From contig CAWFLX010000059.1 in assembly GCA_963816775.1 (NCBI GenBank), positions 124,001 through 188,000 of the forward strand: a DNA stretch of 64,000 bases. Direction: 5' to 3'. The notes below the pieces were generated by a model. The model ran no database searches and was not told the DNA's origin. It worked only from the letters and a program-made list of their open reading frames with translations. Below, piece after piece: positions 24,955 through 34,538 of the stretch; position 1 is the first letter of the stretch; each line of letters opens with the position of its first letter. The position numbers and the translations under genes are program-made. Origin of the DNA: JAFAXD01 sp963816775 (lineage in GTDB: Bacteria > Pseudomonadota > Alphaproteobacteria > Rhizobiales > Xanthobacteraceae).

Positions 24955-25818
24955 ATGGCCTTTGCGAAAACGCGCGACGGAACGCGCCTGTACTACGAGG
25001 AGGCGGGGAGCGGAACGCCGATTCTGTTCCTGCATGAATTCGCCGGTGATTACCGCAGCTGGGAAGCGCAGATGCGACATTTTTCCCGGCGTCATCGCTG
25101 CGTCACCTATTCGGCACGCGGCTATCTGCCTTCGGAGATTCCGGCGTCAGCCGATGCCTACAGTTTTCGACATTTCATGAGCGACGCGATCGACGTGCTG
25201 GATCAACTCGGGATTCGGCGCGCGCACATCGTCGGGCTGTCGATGGGCGGCTACACCGCATTGCAGGCTGGTCTCAATCACCCGGATCGGGCGTTGTCGC
25301 TGACCCTGGCGGGCACCGGGTCCGGCTCGGAGCGCGGGCGACAAGAAGAATTCCGGCGTGGCGCCCTCGAAACGGCCAAGCAATTTGAGACACTCGGGGC
25401 GGCCGAGGTGGCACAAACCTACGGGCTGGGGCCGGGCCGGGTGCCATTCGAAGTCAAGGATCCGCGCGGTTATCGCGAGTTCGCGCAACACTTCGGCCAG
25501 CACGATGCGCACGGCTCGGCGCACACCATGCGTGGATTTCAAGGCGGACGGCCGTCGATCTACGATTTTCACGACAACCTGCGTCGCCTCGCCGTGCCGA
25601 CTCTGATCGTCGTCGGCGACGAGGACGATGCCTGCATCGAACCGAGCCTGTTCTTGAAGAAGATGATCGCGACCTCGGGGCTCGCCGTGTTCCCGAAGAC
25701 CGGACATGCGATCAACTTGGAAGAGCCGGCGCTGTTCAACCAGGCGCTCGATACCTTCCTGGCCCTGGTAGAGGCCGGCCGCTGGCCCGCGCGCGACCCG
25801 CGCTCGGTGCGGCCGTAA
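24955..25818 (+). CDS. Alpha/beta-fold hydrolase
   Basis: A 287-residue cytosolic hydrolase. The oxyanion strand is ILFLHEFAGD, the nucleophile elbow GLSMGG (serine near residue 97), the acid lies in VVGDEDDACIE and the histidine in KTGHAINLEEP. All three catalytic parts are present. It is close to 3-oxoadipate enol-lactonase and haloperoxidase-like esterases, but the substrate is not clear. GGAGAAGACGCG before the ATG gives the ribosome binding site. Confidence 0.88.
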   Translation: MAFAKTRDGTRLYYEEAGSGTPILFLHEFAGDYRSWEAQMRHFSRRHRCVTYSARGYLPSEIPASADAYSFRHFMSDAIDVLDQLGIRRAHIVGLSMGGYTALQAGLNHPDRALSLTLAGTGSGSERGRQEEFRRGALETAKQFETLGAAEVAQTYGLGPGRVPFEVKDPRGYREFAQHFGQHDAHGSAHTMRGFQGGRPSIYDFHDNLRRLAVPTLIVVGDEDDACIEPSLFLKKMIATSGLAVFPKTGHAINLEEPALFNQALDTFLALVEAGRWPARDPRSVRP

Positions 25819-25846
25819 GGCTTCGCGGAGTGTTAGCCCGCTCGGA

Positions 25847-27085
25847 TCATGACTTCGGCGGATTGTCGATCTTCCAGGGGTCTTTCACCATCGGATAGGT
25901 GAAGATGTCGACGTTCTGCAGCTGACCGCCGACCTTGTCGATCCGACGAATGTAGATGTTCTGAACGATGTCGCGTTCTTGGGGATCGATCATAATCTCC
26001 CCGCGCGGGCTGCGCAGCGTCTTACCCTTCATGGCGTCAATGTATTTGAGCCCTTCGGCAGAGGCGCCGGCTTCCTTCAGGGCGGAGTAGATCAGGCTCA
26101 TCCCGTCCCACGCCGCGACCGACGCGACGTCGGTTACGCCCTTGTCGCCGAACATTTTGCGCAGCTGGTCCCGCATGATGACGTTTTCCGGCAGCGTGTT
26201 GGTCTCGGTATAATGGTTGACCGATACGACGCCGATCACGTCATCGGAGAAATGCGGCAGATAGAGTTCGGCGAATTCACCGTTGCCCAGAAGCTTGATG
26301 CCGGCCTGCTTGAGGCCGCGTTCCACGTAGGCCTTGACGAATGAGATCGAGGGCGAGCCGCCGGGCTGGAACATGTAGACTGCGTCGGGCTTCGCCTGCA
26401 GGGCCCTTTCCATGTAGACCGCGAAATTGGTTTCTTGCTGCGGCGTGCGTGCGCTCCCGACGATCTCACCGCCGCCGGCCTTGAAAGCCTTTTGGAAATA
26501 GTTCTCGGCATCGATGCCGGGGGCGTAGTCGCTGACGATCGTGTAGACCGACTTGATGCCGTTCTCGGCCGCCCATTTGCCGATTGACGCGGACCACTGC
26601 GGGATCGTCACGCTGGTGCGAACGTAATAGGGCGATCCGCGAACGATTGACGCGGTCGCGGCGTTCATGATCACGACAGGCGTCTTAGACTGGGTTGCGA
26701 TATCACCGACCGCCATGGCATGCGGCGAGAGCTCGAACCCGCTCAGCATCTTGACGCGCTCGCGCAGGATCAACTCCTCCGCCAGCTGCTTGGCTTTGTC
26801 CGCACCGCCGCTGGCGGCATCGCGATAGACGAGTTCGACCGCGATGTCCTCGCCCTTCGGGCCTTTGACCGTCTTGCCGCTGATCGCCTGGAACGCCTCG
26901 ATGGCGTTTTGGAATTGCGTGCCCCAGGTGGCAAATGCGCCTGTGTAGGACGCGATCAAACCGATTTTGAAAGTCTCGGCCGCCGAGGCCGTGTCTGCGG
27001 AGCATGCCAAGCCCAGCGCAGTTGAAAACGTCGCTGCGGCTAATAAGCCCACTGCCCGAAGCGGGCGTGTTGCACGCATCGCCAT
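25847..27085 (-). CDS. ABC transporter substrate-binding protein (branched-chain amino-acid type)
   Basis: A 412-residue periplasmic binding protein with a signal peptide of about 35 residues (cleavage near SAAE). The mature part begins TFKIGLIASYTGAFATWG and has AVGDIATQSKTPVVIMNAA and the C-terminal SPRGEIMIDPQERDIVQNIY typical of Peripla_BP_6 proteins. GGGAGGG lies 6 bases before the ATG. It is an orphan: gyrB lies upstream on the same strand and no transporter partners are seen. Confidence 0.9.
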   Translation of the reverse strand: MAMRATRPLRAVGLLAAATFSTALGLACSADTASAAETFKIGLIASYTGAFATWGTQFQNAIEAFQAISGKTVKGPKGEDIAVELVYRDAASGGADKAKQLAEELILRERVKMLSGFELSPHAMAVGDIATQSKTPVVIMNAATASIVRGSPYYVRTSVTIPQWSASIGKWAAENGIKSVYTIVSDYAPGIDAENYFQKAFKAGGGEIVGSARTPQQETNFAVYMERALQAKPDAVYMFQPGGSPSISFVKAYVERGLKQAGIKLLGNGEFAELYLPHFSDDVIGVVSVNHYTETNTLPENVIMRDQLRKMFGDKGVTDVASVAAWDGMSLIYSALKEAGASAEGLKYIDAMKGKTLRSPRGEIMIDPQERDIVQNIYIRRIDKVGGQLQNVDIFTYPMVKDPWKIDNPPKS

Positions 27086-27158
27086 TGCATCCCTCCCTGG
27101 TGTCTTCAGCCGAGATAATAGATCCGGAAAAATCGGCCCGATACCCGACTTCTAATGA

Positions 27159-29576
27159 TCACACGTCCACGCTTGCCGTCAAAGCGTGTTCCTGGATGAA
27201 ATTCTTGCGCGGCTCCACGAGGTCGCCCATGAGCTCGGCGAAAATGTTGTCGGCGTCCTCGCCTTCCTTCACCTTCACCTGCAGCAGAGTGCGCGCTTCG
27301 GTATCGAGCGTCGTCTCCCACAGCTGATCCGGGTTCATCTCGCCCAGGCCCTTGTAACGCTGCAGGGTGACGCCCTTGCGGCCCGCCGCAGTGACGGCCT
27401 CGAACAGATCAAGCGGGCCGTGGATGGGGGTTTCTTCGCCCTTGCGGCGCAGCAGCCCCGGCCGGGCATAGGTCGCCTGCAAGGCGGCGGCGTGCTCGTC
27501 GAGCTTGCGGGCGTCGGCCGACGCAAGCAGCGCGTGGTCGATGAAAGCGGTTTCTTTGACGCCGCGCACGGTGCGCTCGAACCGGAAGCCGTCCTGAAAA
27601 TTGCCTTGCCAGCCGCGCTCGGTCTCGTCAGCCAGAGCATCGAGCCGGCGAGCGATGTAGGTTGCCGCCGCCTGCGCCTTGTCCGGGTCGTCGAACACCG
27701 ACGGGGTGAGCACGCCGGCGATCGCCGCCTGTTCGACCACCTTGCGGTTATAACGCGAGTGCAGATTGGCAAGCACGCCACGGATCGCGCGCGCCTCCTC
27801 GACGAGCGACGTCAGGTCGGCGCCGGCTCGCTCGCTGTTGTTGAACAACTTGAGCACGGCATCCTCGATCCCGCCCGCGATCAGAGAAACCTCGAGCGCG
27901 CGCTCGTCCTTGAGGTACTGCTCGGACTTGCCGCGGCTCACTTTGTAGAGCGGCGGCTGGGCGATGTAGAGGTGTCCGCGCTCGATCAGCGCGGGCATCT
28001 GACGGAAGAAGAAGGTCAGCAGCAGCGTGCGAATATGGGCGCCGTCGACGTCGGCGTCGGTCATGATGATGATGCGGTGATAGCGCAGCTTGTCGGGGTT
28101 GAAATCCTCGCGGATGCCGGCGCCGAGCGCAGTAATCAGCGTTCCGATCTCCTGGCTCGACAGCATCTTGTCGACGCGCGCGCGTTCGACATTGAGGATC
28201 TTGCCGCGCAGCGGCAGCACCGCCTGAAACTCGCGATTGCGGCCCTGCTTGGCGGAGCCGCCGGCGGAATCGCCCTCCACGATGAATAGTTCGGATTTAG
28301 CGGGGTCGCGCTCTTGGCAGTCGGCAAGCTTGCCGGGCAGGGAGGCGATATCAAGCGCCCCTTTGCGACGGGTCAACTCGCGCGCCTTACGGGCGGCCTC
28401 GCGCGCGGCGGCGGCCTCGACCACCTTGCCGACGATCACCCTCGCTTCCGACGGATGTTCCTCGAACCAGGCCTGCAGGGCATCGTTCATCATGCCTTCG
28501 ACCGCCGGCCGCACCTCGGAGGACACAAGCTTGTCCTTGGTCTGCGAGGAGAACTTCGGATCTGGGACCTTCACCGACAGAACCGCCGTCAGTCCCTCGC
28601 GGCAATCGTCCCCGGTGAGCGCAACCTTCTCCTTGCGGGCGGAACTGTTCTGCTCGGCGTAGCCAGCGACCTGACGGGTCAGGGCTCCCCGAAATCCAGC
28701 CAGATGAGTGCCGCCGTCGCGTTGCGGGATGTTGTTCGTGAAACAATAGACGGCCTCGTGATAGCCGTCGTTCCACCACAGGGCGCATTCCACCGACACG
28801 CCGTCGCGCTCCGCCTGAATCACGATCGGGGCCGGCACCAGCGGACTTTTGTTGCGGTCGAGATATTTCACGAACGCCTCGACGCCACCCTCGTAGTGCA
28901 TCTCCTCGCGCTTCTCGACCGCGTGGCGCTGGTCCGACAGCACGATGCGGACGCCGGAATTGAGGAACGCGAGCTCACGCAGCCGATGCTCGATGGTCGC
29001 CCAGTCGAACTCGACCATGGTGAAGGTTTTGGTAGACGGCAGGAATGTGACCTCGGTCCCGCGCTTCTCGGCGTCGCCGATCGTGGCCAACGGCGCCACC
29101 GCCTCACCGTCGCGGAACTCCATCGCGTATTCCCGGCCGTCTCGCCAGATCGTGAGCTTGAGCCAGCTCGACAGGGCGTTGACCACTGAGACACCGACGC
29201 CGTGCAGGCCGCCGGACACTTTGTAGGAATTCTGGTCGAATTTTCCGCCGGCATGCAGCTGGGTCATGATGACCTCAGCGGCCGATACGCCTTCGCCCTT
29301 GTGGATGTCCACCGGGATGCCGCGGCCGTCGTCTCGCACCGTGCACGACCCATCCGGGTTGAGCGTAACGCTCACTTCCTTGGCAAAGCCCGCGAGCGCC
29401 TCGTCGATCGCGTTGTCGACCACCTCGTACACCATGTGGTGCAGGCCCGAACCATCGTCGGTGTCGCCGATATACATGCCGGGCCGCTTGCGGACGGCAT
29501 CGAGGCCTTTGAGAACCTTGATGGATCCGGAATCGTAGTCGGATGGCAGAGATTTTTGACGCGCGGCTTCGGCCAT
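27159..29576 (-). CDS. gyrB: DNA gyrase subunit B
   Basis: ATP-driven type II topoisomerase subunit of 805 residues that introduces negative supercoils with GyrA. N-terminal GHKL ATPase (LDAVRKRPGMYIGDT, VVDNAIDEALAG), transducer, then TOPRIM with EGDSAGGSAKQGR (near 437) and TDADVDGAHIRT (near 508), and a C-terminal GyrA-binding part ending in the GLGEMNPDQLWETT block. In close relatives it follows recF directly; here a cyclic-di-GMP gene intervenes. Confidence 0.97.
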   Translation of the reverse strand: MAEAARQKSLPSDYDSGSIKVLKGLDAVRKRPGMYIGDTDDGSGLHHMVYEVVDNAIDEALAGFAKEVSVTLNPDGSCTVRDDGRGIPVDIHKGEGVSAAEVIMTQLHAGGKFDQNSYKVSGGLHGVGVSVVNALSSWLKLTIWRDGREYAMEFRDGEAVAPLATIGDAEKRGTEVTFLPSTKTFTMVEFDWATIEHRLRELAFLNSGVRIVLSDQRHAVEKREEMHYEGGVEAFVKYLDRNKSPLVPAPIVIQAERDGVSVECALWWNDGYHEAVYCFTNNIPQRDGGTHLAGFRGALTRQVAGYAEQNSSARKEKVALTGDDCREGLTAVLSVKVPDPKFSSQTKDKLVSSEVRPAVEGMMNDALQAWFEEHPSEARVIVGKVVEAAAAREAARKARELTRRKGALDIASLPGKLADCQERDPAKSELFIVEGDSAGGSAKQGRNREFQAVLPLRGKILNVERARVDKMLSSQEIGTLITALGAGIREDFNPDKLRYHRIIIMTDADVDGAHIRTLLLTFFFRQMPALIERGHLYIAQPPLYKVSRGKSEQYLKDERALEVSLIAGGIEDAVLKLFNNSERAGADLTSLVEEARAIRGVLANLHSRYNRKVVEQAAIAGVLTPSVFDDPDKAQAAATYIARRLDALADETERGWQGNFQDGFRFERTVRGVKETAFIDHALLASADARKLDEHAAALQATYARPGLLRRKGEETPIHGPLDLFEAVTAAGRKGVTLQRYKGLGEMNPDQLWETTLDTEARTLLQVKVKEGEDADNIFAELMGDLVEPRKNFIQEHALTASVDV

Positions 29577-29711
29577 GGATGTTCGAATCGGTATGCGAGG
29601 AGCGGCAAATTTCGAGCAATCGGTGTGACACGAAATATGGGTATCGTACAGGGCAAAAAGAAGGCCCTTAACACGTTGAAAATGAATTAAAATTCTTCGT
29701 TTACGGAGGGC

Positions 29712-29735
29712 GGCTCGCGGCCCAATTCGCGAGCC
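29712..29735. repeat. Hairpin between the GGDEF-EAL gene and gyrB
   Basis: GGCTCGCG and CGCGAGCC enclose 8 bases, 16 bp beyond the stop of the GGDEF-EAL gene. Transcription from that gene would meet it first. A clear T-tract is absent, so I record it as a structure only. Confidence 0.4.
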
Positions 29736-29750
29736 CGAATGAAGGCCCGA

Positions 29751-31775
29751 TCAGAGCGACCCGATCGGCCAATTGACAGGCTGCACCTTCGCGCGCGGCA
29801 GCGGCTGACTGAACAGAAAACCCTGCATTTCGGTAAACCCGAGGCGCCGAATCTGCTGCAACTGCTGCTCGGTTTCGACGCCCTCGGCGGTGGTTGTCAC
29901 GTTAAGCGCCCTCGCCAACATGGCGATGGCTTCGATGATCGCGACCAACTCCTCGTTCTCGCCGAGGTCCTTGATGAAGCTGCGGTCGATCTTGAGCTTG
30001 TCGAACGGGAAGCTGCGCAAGTAGCTGAGCGAGGAATAGCCGGTTCCGAAATCATCGAGAGCGATGCGCACGCCCATGGCGCGAAGCTGGTGCAACGTCG
30101 CAAGCGTGGCATCCGTGGCGTGCAACACCACCGCCTCGGTTACTTCGAGCTCCAGGCGGTTCGCCGGCAGCCGGGCGGCAGCGAGCGCGCCCGTGATCAG
30201 CGCGATAATGTTCGACCGCGCCAGGTGGGTAGGCGACAGGTTGATGGCCACCTTGAGATGCTCGGGCCAGGTCGCGGCTTCCTTGCACGACTGGTAGATG
30301 ACCCAATCGCCGATCGGTGCGATCAAGCCGATCTCCTCGGCGACCGGAACGAACTCCGTCGGCAGGATCAAGCCGCGCTCCGGATGATGCCAGCGCAGCA
30401 GCGCTTCAAACGACGTGATCTGGTTGGTCTTGAGGTTCACGATCGGCTGGTAGAACAGCTCGAACTCGTCCCGCGGGAGGGCGTTTTTCAGCGCCAGTTC
30501 GATTTTGCGGCGCGCCTGCGTGCGAGCGTCCATCTCCGGCTCGAAGAACCGATATGTGCCACGGCCCTCGGACTTGGCGCGCGACAACGCGAGGTCGGCA
30601 TTCTTGATGAGGGCGTCGGCATCGCTGCCGTCGTCCGGCGCCAACGAAATCCCGACGCTCGAATCGACCATGATGGCATGGCCGGCGATTTCGTACGGCA
30701 CCCTGACGGCGTCGCAGATCCGGGTCGTAATGGCGGCAGCCTCGCTAGCCGCGGAGATGTCGCTCAGAGCAACGGCAAACTCGTCGCCGCCGATGCGCGC
30801 GACTAGATCGTTGTCGCCGACGTTGGCGCGTAAGCGGTCGCCCACCGCGCGCAACAATTCGTCGCCGATCGGGTGGCCCAGCGAGTCGTTCAAGGTCATA
30901 AAATGATCGAGGTCGATATGAAGCACTGCTAGCGGCCGCCCTGGATGCGATTGCGTCAGGGCATGCGTCAGCCATTCACGCAGCCGGGCGCGGTTGGGCA
31001 GATCCGTCAATGTGTCATGGCGTGCCAGATAGGCGATTTGCTTTTCGGCCTGACGCCGCGCCGTAATATCTTCATGTGTCGCGACCCAACCGCCCGTCGG
31101 CATCGGCTGGTTCGAAATCGCGATGGTTCGCCCATCGGAGACTTCTATGATCCGCGTCTCGATCTTAGAGGCCGCTGCCCTTGCAACGATTTCTTGTGCG
31201 TAGGCCACCGGATCGCCTGCAAAGCTGCCGGTCTCCAGACGCTCGCGCAGCAGCTCCGCCAACGTGCACCCGGGCTGCACTTGCGCATGCCCGTACATGT
31301 CCAGATAGCGCTGGTTGCAGATGATCACCCGTCCCTGCGCGTCAAACATGACGAGGCCTTGAGTCATGTTGGTGAGCGCTGCATTGAACAGGAGATTTTG
31401 GTTGAGCAGTTCTTGTTCGCGCGCTTGCAGATCGGCGGTGCGCTCCGCAACGGCGTTGTCGATCATGTGATTGACTTGATCGAGCTGCTCAGCCGTGAGT
31501 GGATTCAAAATGTCCGGCCGCTCCGGCTCGTCGCGCGGTTGCTCGCGAGTCGTGCTTACGCGTTCTCCCGGCCGCTCAGCATCGAGAGGGCCCTGGCGAT
31601 TCCTTGGTCGCGAAGAGTGCTGCGAAAAAAACCTAGACACTCGGGCCACCCGAAACGGCCACTCGAGCGATGCGGTTCGCGTCCGAACAAATGTCCGCAT
31701 TTCGCGAACAAAACATGCAAGCCCCCGCTGGCGATCAGCAGCCACGATTAATTCTAAATCACATTCGGGCGCCAC
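29751..31775 (-). CDS. PAS-GGDEF-EAL protein (cyclic-di-GMP turnover)
   Basis: A cytosolic signalling enzyme of up to 674 residues. Order: an N-terminal region with a coiled coil, PAS (about 125-240, MTQGLVMFDAQGRVIICNQRY), GGDEF (about 245-410, intact GGDEF near 328) and EAL (about 420-670, intact EALLRW near 460, with DDFGTGYSSL and KIDRSFIKDL). Both synthase and phosphodiesterase motifs are complete; which activity dominates is unknown. The true start is uncertain: the first 70 codons are arginine-rich and may not be translated. No membrane segment is seen. Its place between recF and gyrB is unusual. Confidence 0.9.
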   Translation of the reverse strand: MAPECDLELIVAADRQRGLACFVREMRTFVRTRTASLEWPFRVARVSRFFSQHSSRPRNRQGPLDAERPGERVSTTREQPRDEPERPDILNPLTAEQLDQVNHMIDNAVAERTADLQAREQELLNQNLLFNAALTNMTQGLVMFDAQGRVIICNQRYLDMYGHAQVQPGCTLAELLRERLETGSFAGDPVAYAQEIVARAAASKIETRIIEVSDGRTIAISNQPMPTGGWVATHEDITARRQAEKQIAYLARHDTLTDLPNRARLREWLTHALTQSHPGRPLAVLHIDLDHFMTLNDSLGHPIGDELLRAVGDRLRANVGDNDLVARIGGDEFAVALSDISAASEAAAITTRICDAVRVPYEIAGHAIMVDSSVGISLAPDDGSDADALIKNADLALSRAKSEGRGTYRFFEPEMDARTQARRKIELALKNALPRDEFELFYQPIVNLKTNQITSFEALLRWHHPERGLILPTEFVPVAEEIGLIAPIGDWVIYQSCKEAATWPEHLKVAINLSPTHLARSNIIALITGALAAARLPANRLELEVTEAVVLHATDATLATLHQLRAMGVRIALDDFGTGYSSLSYLRSFPFDKLKIDRSFIKDLGENEELVAIIEAIAMLARALNVTTTAEGVETEQQLQQIRRLGFTEMQGFLFSQPLPRAKVQPVNWPIGSL

Positions 31776-31943
31776 CAGCGTGAATGCAAGTACAAAAAAG
31801 AAACGGAGGTCCCGTTATGTGGTTACTGGCGCGCCGCCATGTGTTGTCGACCTCAGCGTCGCGTGTTTGATGGTCTTTTAGGCATCAGGATCGGCGCTCG
31901 GGCATTACGCTCTGTTCTAACAACGTGAAACGAGGACCGTTGC

Positions 31944-33086
31944 TCATGCAGCGCGCGAGTTTAACTTGCCGGATTCTACGGCGATGACCTGGGCGCGCGC
32001 CGCGATATTTCCGAATGTGGCGGGATCCGCCCCCGACATCCAGACTTGGCTGCCCAGACGTTCCAACGCGTCGAACAACGCCGCGCGGCGGTCCGGATCG
32101 AGATGCGCCACGACCTCGTCGAGCAGCAACACCGGCGCAAAGCCGGTAAGCCTTGCGACCAGTTCGGCGTTCGCGAGAACCAAGCCGATGAGCAGGGCTT
32201 TTTGCTCTCCGGTTGAGGCGTCGCGTGCGGCAACCGCCTTGGCGACGTAAGTCACTTTGATGTCCGTGACGTGGGCTCCGTCGAGCGTGCGCCCGGCAGC
32301 TCGGTCGCGTTCGCGGTTCTCGCGCAGAACTGTGCGATAGCGATCTTCAATCTCGATGGCGGGGTATGTCCGTACCAGAGCCTCCATCCAGCCATCTAGC
32401 GCGATCTGCGCGGACGGAAACGTCGGATCGTCCCGCGCCGCCAGCGCGTCGCTCAGCAACTCCACCATTTGCGAGCGTGCGGCCGCCACCGCAACCGCAA
32501 GTTCAGCAGTCTCGTGCTCGATCGCGTCAAGCCAATGCTCGTCGGGCCGCGGCTCTCCCAACAGTCGATTGCGCGAGCGCAGGGCGCGTTCGAGTGCACT
32601 CACGCGGGGGCCGTGCTCCGCATCGATCGCCAACACCAAGCGGTCGAGAAAACGCCGGCGATCGGACGCCGGCCCTGTAAACAAACCGTCCATCGCGGGG
32701 ACGAGCCACAGCACGCCCAGATGATCGGAAAATGCGCTGGCGGAAGGTACCGGCTCGCGATCGATTCTGGACCGGCGCGACGTCAGCTTGGTCTCGACAC
32801 TGGGGAGGTCGATGCCGGTACCCAGCGTCACAACTCCGAGCGCGCCTTCGACCTCCGCCGCCACCGCCCATGTTCCGTCGCCCTCGCTAAAAGCAACGTC
32901 TTCGAGCGTCGCGTGGCGCAGTCCGCGACCCGGCGTCAAAAACGAAATCGCTTCCAGAATATTGGTCTTTCCGGCACCGTTCGGACCAACCAACACAATC
33001 GTGTGGTGTTCGATCGCAATGGCGGCCGCGTGATAGTTGCGAAAGTTCGTCAGCGTCAGGCGGCGAATGCGGGCGGCAGCGGTCAT
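31944..33086 (-). CDS. recF: DNA replication and repair protein RecF
   Basis: ABC-type ATPase of 380 residues that helps load RecA at gaps. Walker A is GPNGAGKTNILEAI (about 33-40) and Walker B LLLDEVVAHLDPDRR near the C-terminus; the signature region STGEQKALLIGL is present. It is separated from dnaN by two tandem type 1 palindromes, which in many relatives are not there. Confidence 0.95.
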   Translation of the reverse strand: MTAAARIRRLTLTNFRNYHAAAIAIEHHTIVLVGPNGAGKTNILEAISFLTPGRGLRHATLEDVAFSEGDGTWAVAAEVEGALGVVTLGTGIDLPSVETKLTSRRSRIDREPVPSASAFSDHLGVLWLVPAMDGLFTGPASDRRRFLDRLVLAIDAEHGPRVSALERALRSRNRLLGEPRPDEHWLDAIEHETAELAVAVAAARSQMVELLSDALAARDDPTFPSAQIALDGWMEALVRTYPAIEIEDRYRTVLRENRERDRAAGRTLDGAHVTDIKVTYVAKAVAARDASTGEQKALLIGLVLANAELVARLTGFAPVLLLDEVVAHLDPDRRAALFDALERLGSQVWMSGADPATFGNIAARAQVIAVESGKLNSRAA

Positions 33087-33098
33087 TGCGGTGAAGCG

Positions 33099-33175
33099 TT
33101 AGTGCCCCGAACCCGAAGTTCGCATACCAATGCCGCGAGTCCAATTGCGAACTTCGGGTTCAAAAGGGGCACTAG
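33099..33175. repeat. Palindromic repeat, type 1 (between dnaN and recF, first)
   Basis: TTAGTGCCCC...AACCCGAAGTTCGCA is mirrored by TGCGAACTTCGGGTT...GGGGCACTAG. The arms have changed together relative to other copies (GTGCCCC instead of GTGTCC on both sides), which is evidence that pairing is kept by selection or that the copy arose from a different source element. Confidence 0.8.
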
Positions 33176-33188
33176 AATCATAGATTTG

Positions 33189-33263
33189 CTAGTGTCCTTT
33201 CGATTCCGAAGCTCGCGTCGAGCGTGCTGCAATCAAGGGCGAACTTCGGAACCGGGACACTAG
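33189..33263. repeat. Palindromic repeat, type 1 (between dnaN and recF, second)
   Basis: CTAGTGTCC...GATTCCGAAGCTCGC is mirrored by GCGAACTTCGGAACCGGGACACTAG. It starts 13 bp after the previous copy, making a tandem pair between dnaN and recF. Confidence 0.8.
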
Positions 33264-33419
33264 GCGCTCCTCCGTCATTCCGCGTAAGCGAAAACCGCGG
33301 AGACGCCGTTGCGCGCATGTCGGGCGGTCGACCGGCGCCCGCCTCTCGAGATTGGCGCATCGCCTCCGGGAGGGCGCCTTGTCGATCGGAGGCGAACTGC
33401 ATTCTCCAAGGCAATATTG

Positions 33420-34538
33420 TCAAACGCGCATCGGCATCAGCACGTAGAGCGCGCCATTGTTCGCCTTGTCTTCGATAAGTGTCGGCGAGCCCGGATCGGC
33501 CAGCTTGAGAATGGCCGTGTCTCCGTCGATCTGGGCGGCGATATCAAGGAGGTAGCGTGAGTTAAATCCGATATCGATTGGATCCGCCTCGTAGACGACT
33601 TCCAGCTCTTCGGTAGCGCTTCCGGAGTCGGGATTGGTGACTGAAAGGGTGAGCTTGCCCGCGGCTATCGATAATTTGACGGCGCGGCCGCGCTCGCTCG
33701 ACACCGTGGAAACGCGGTCCACCGCTTGCTCGAATTCCTTGCGCTCGACCTCGAGCCGCTTGTCGTTGGCGTGTGGAATGACCCGCGCATAGTCCGGGAA
33801 CGTTCCGTCGATCAGCTTCGACGTCAGCACGACCGAACCGACAGTGAAACGGATTTTCGCTTGCGACAGCTCGACCGCGACTTCGCCGTCGATGTCCTCG
33901 ATCAGGCGCTGGATCTCGCCTACGGTTTTGCGGGGGATGATGACGCTCGGCATTCCGTCGGCGCCGGCCGGCGCAGCGAGATCGACTTGAGCCAGACGAT
34001 GGCCGTCGGTCGCAACCGCGCGCAGGGAGAGCTTCTTTCCGGTTCCCGCAGTGTGCAGATAGATGCCGTTAAGATAGTAGCGCGTCTCCTCGGTCGATAT
34101 CGCAAACTGGGTCTTGTTGATCAGCCGTTTGAGATCCGCCGCGGCAAGCACAAACTTGTGCGCCATGTCGCCAGCGGCGAGGTCGGGGAAGTCGCTGTCG
34201 GGCAGCGTCTGCAGGGTGAAGCGCGAGCGACCGGCGCGGATCGACATCGTGGCCCGGTCGCCGGTGGTCTCGAGCACGATCTGCGCGCCTTCCGGAAGCT
34301 TGCGCACGATTTCATAGAACATGTGCGCAGGCACGGTGGTCACGCCGCCCGGGCTGACCTCCGCCGCAATCGCCTCGACCACCTCGAGATCGAGATCGGT
34401 GGCCTTGAACGAAAGTTGCGAGCGATCGGCGCGCACCAGGACATTGGCGAGAATCGGGATCGTGTTGCGCCGCTCAACTACGCGATGCACATGCGAGAGC
34501 GATCTGAGAAGATCGGCGCGTTCGACAGTCACCTTCAT
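33420..34538 (-). CDS. dnaN: DNA polymerase III beta subunit (sliding clamp)
   Basis: A 372-residue ring-forming clamp that holds polymerase III and other partners on DNA. It begins MKVTVERADLLRSLSHVHRV and ends with the expected ALYVLMPMRV. The three-domain clamp pattern is visible, for example in YYLNGIYLHTAG and VATDGHRLAQVDL. The start at 34538 matches the family; the longer open frame adds 18 unrelated codons. A small hairpin (CAGATG/CATCTG, 34595-34611) stands upstream. Confidence 0.96.
   Translation of the reverse strand: MKVTVERADLLRSLSHVHRVVERRNTIPILANVLVRADRSQLSFKATDLDLEVVEAIAAEVSPGGVTTVPAHMFYEIVRKLPEGAQIVLETTGDRATMSIRAGRSRFTLQTLPDSDFPDLAAGDMAHKFVLAAADLKRLINKTQFAISTEETRYYLNGIYLHTAGTGKKLSLRAVATDGHRLAQVDLAAPAGADGMPSVIIPRKTVGEIQRLIEDIDGEVAVELSQAKIRFTVGSVVLTSKLIDGTFPDYARVIPHANDKRLEVERKEFEQAVDRVSTVSSERGRAVKLSIAAGKLTLSVTNPDSGSATEELEVVYEADPIDIGFNSRYLLDIAAQIDGDTAILKLADPGSPTLIEDKANNGALYVLMPMRV

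Noticed and set aside
33178..33423. 81-codon minus-strand frame after dnaN
   Set aside because: Starts with TTG inside the dnaN end and its 3' half is only the translation of a palindromic repeat.
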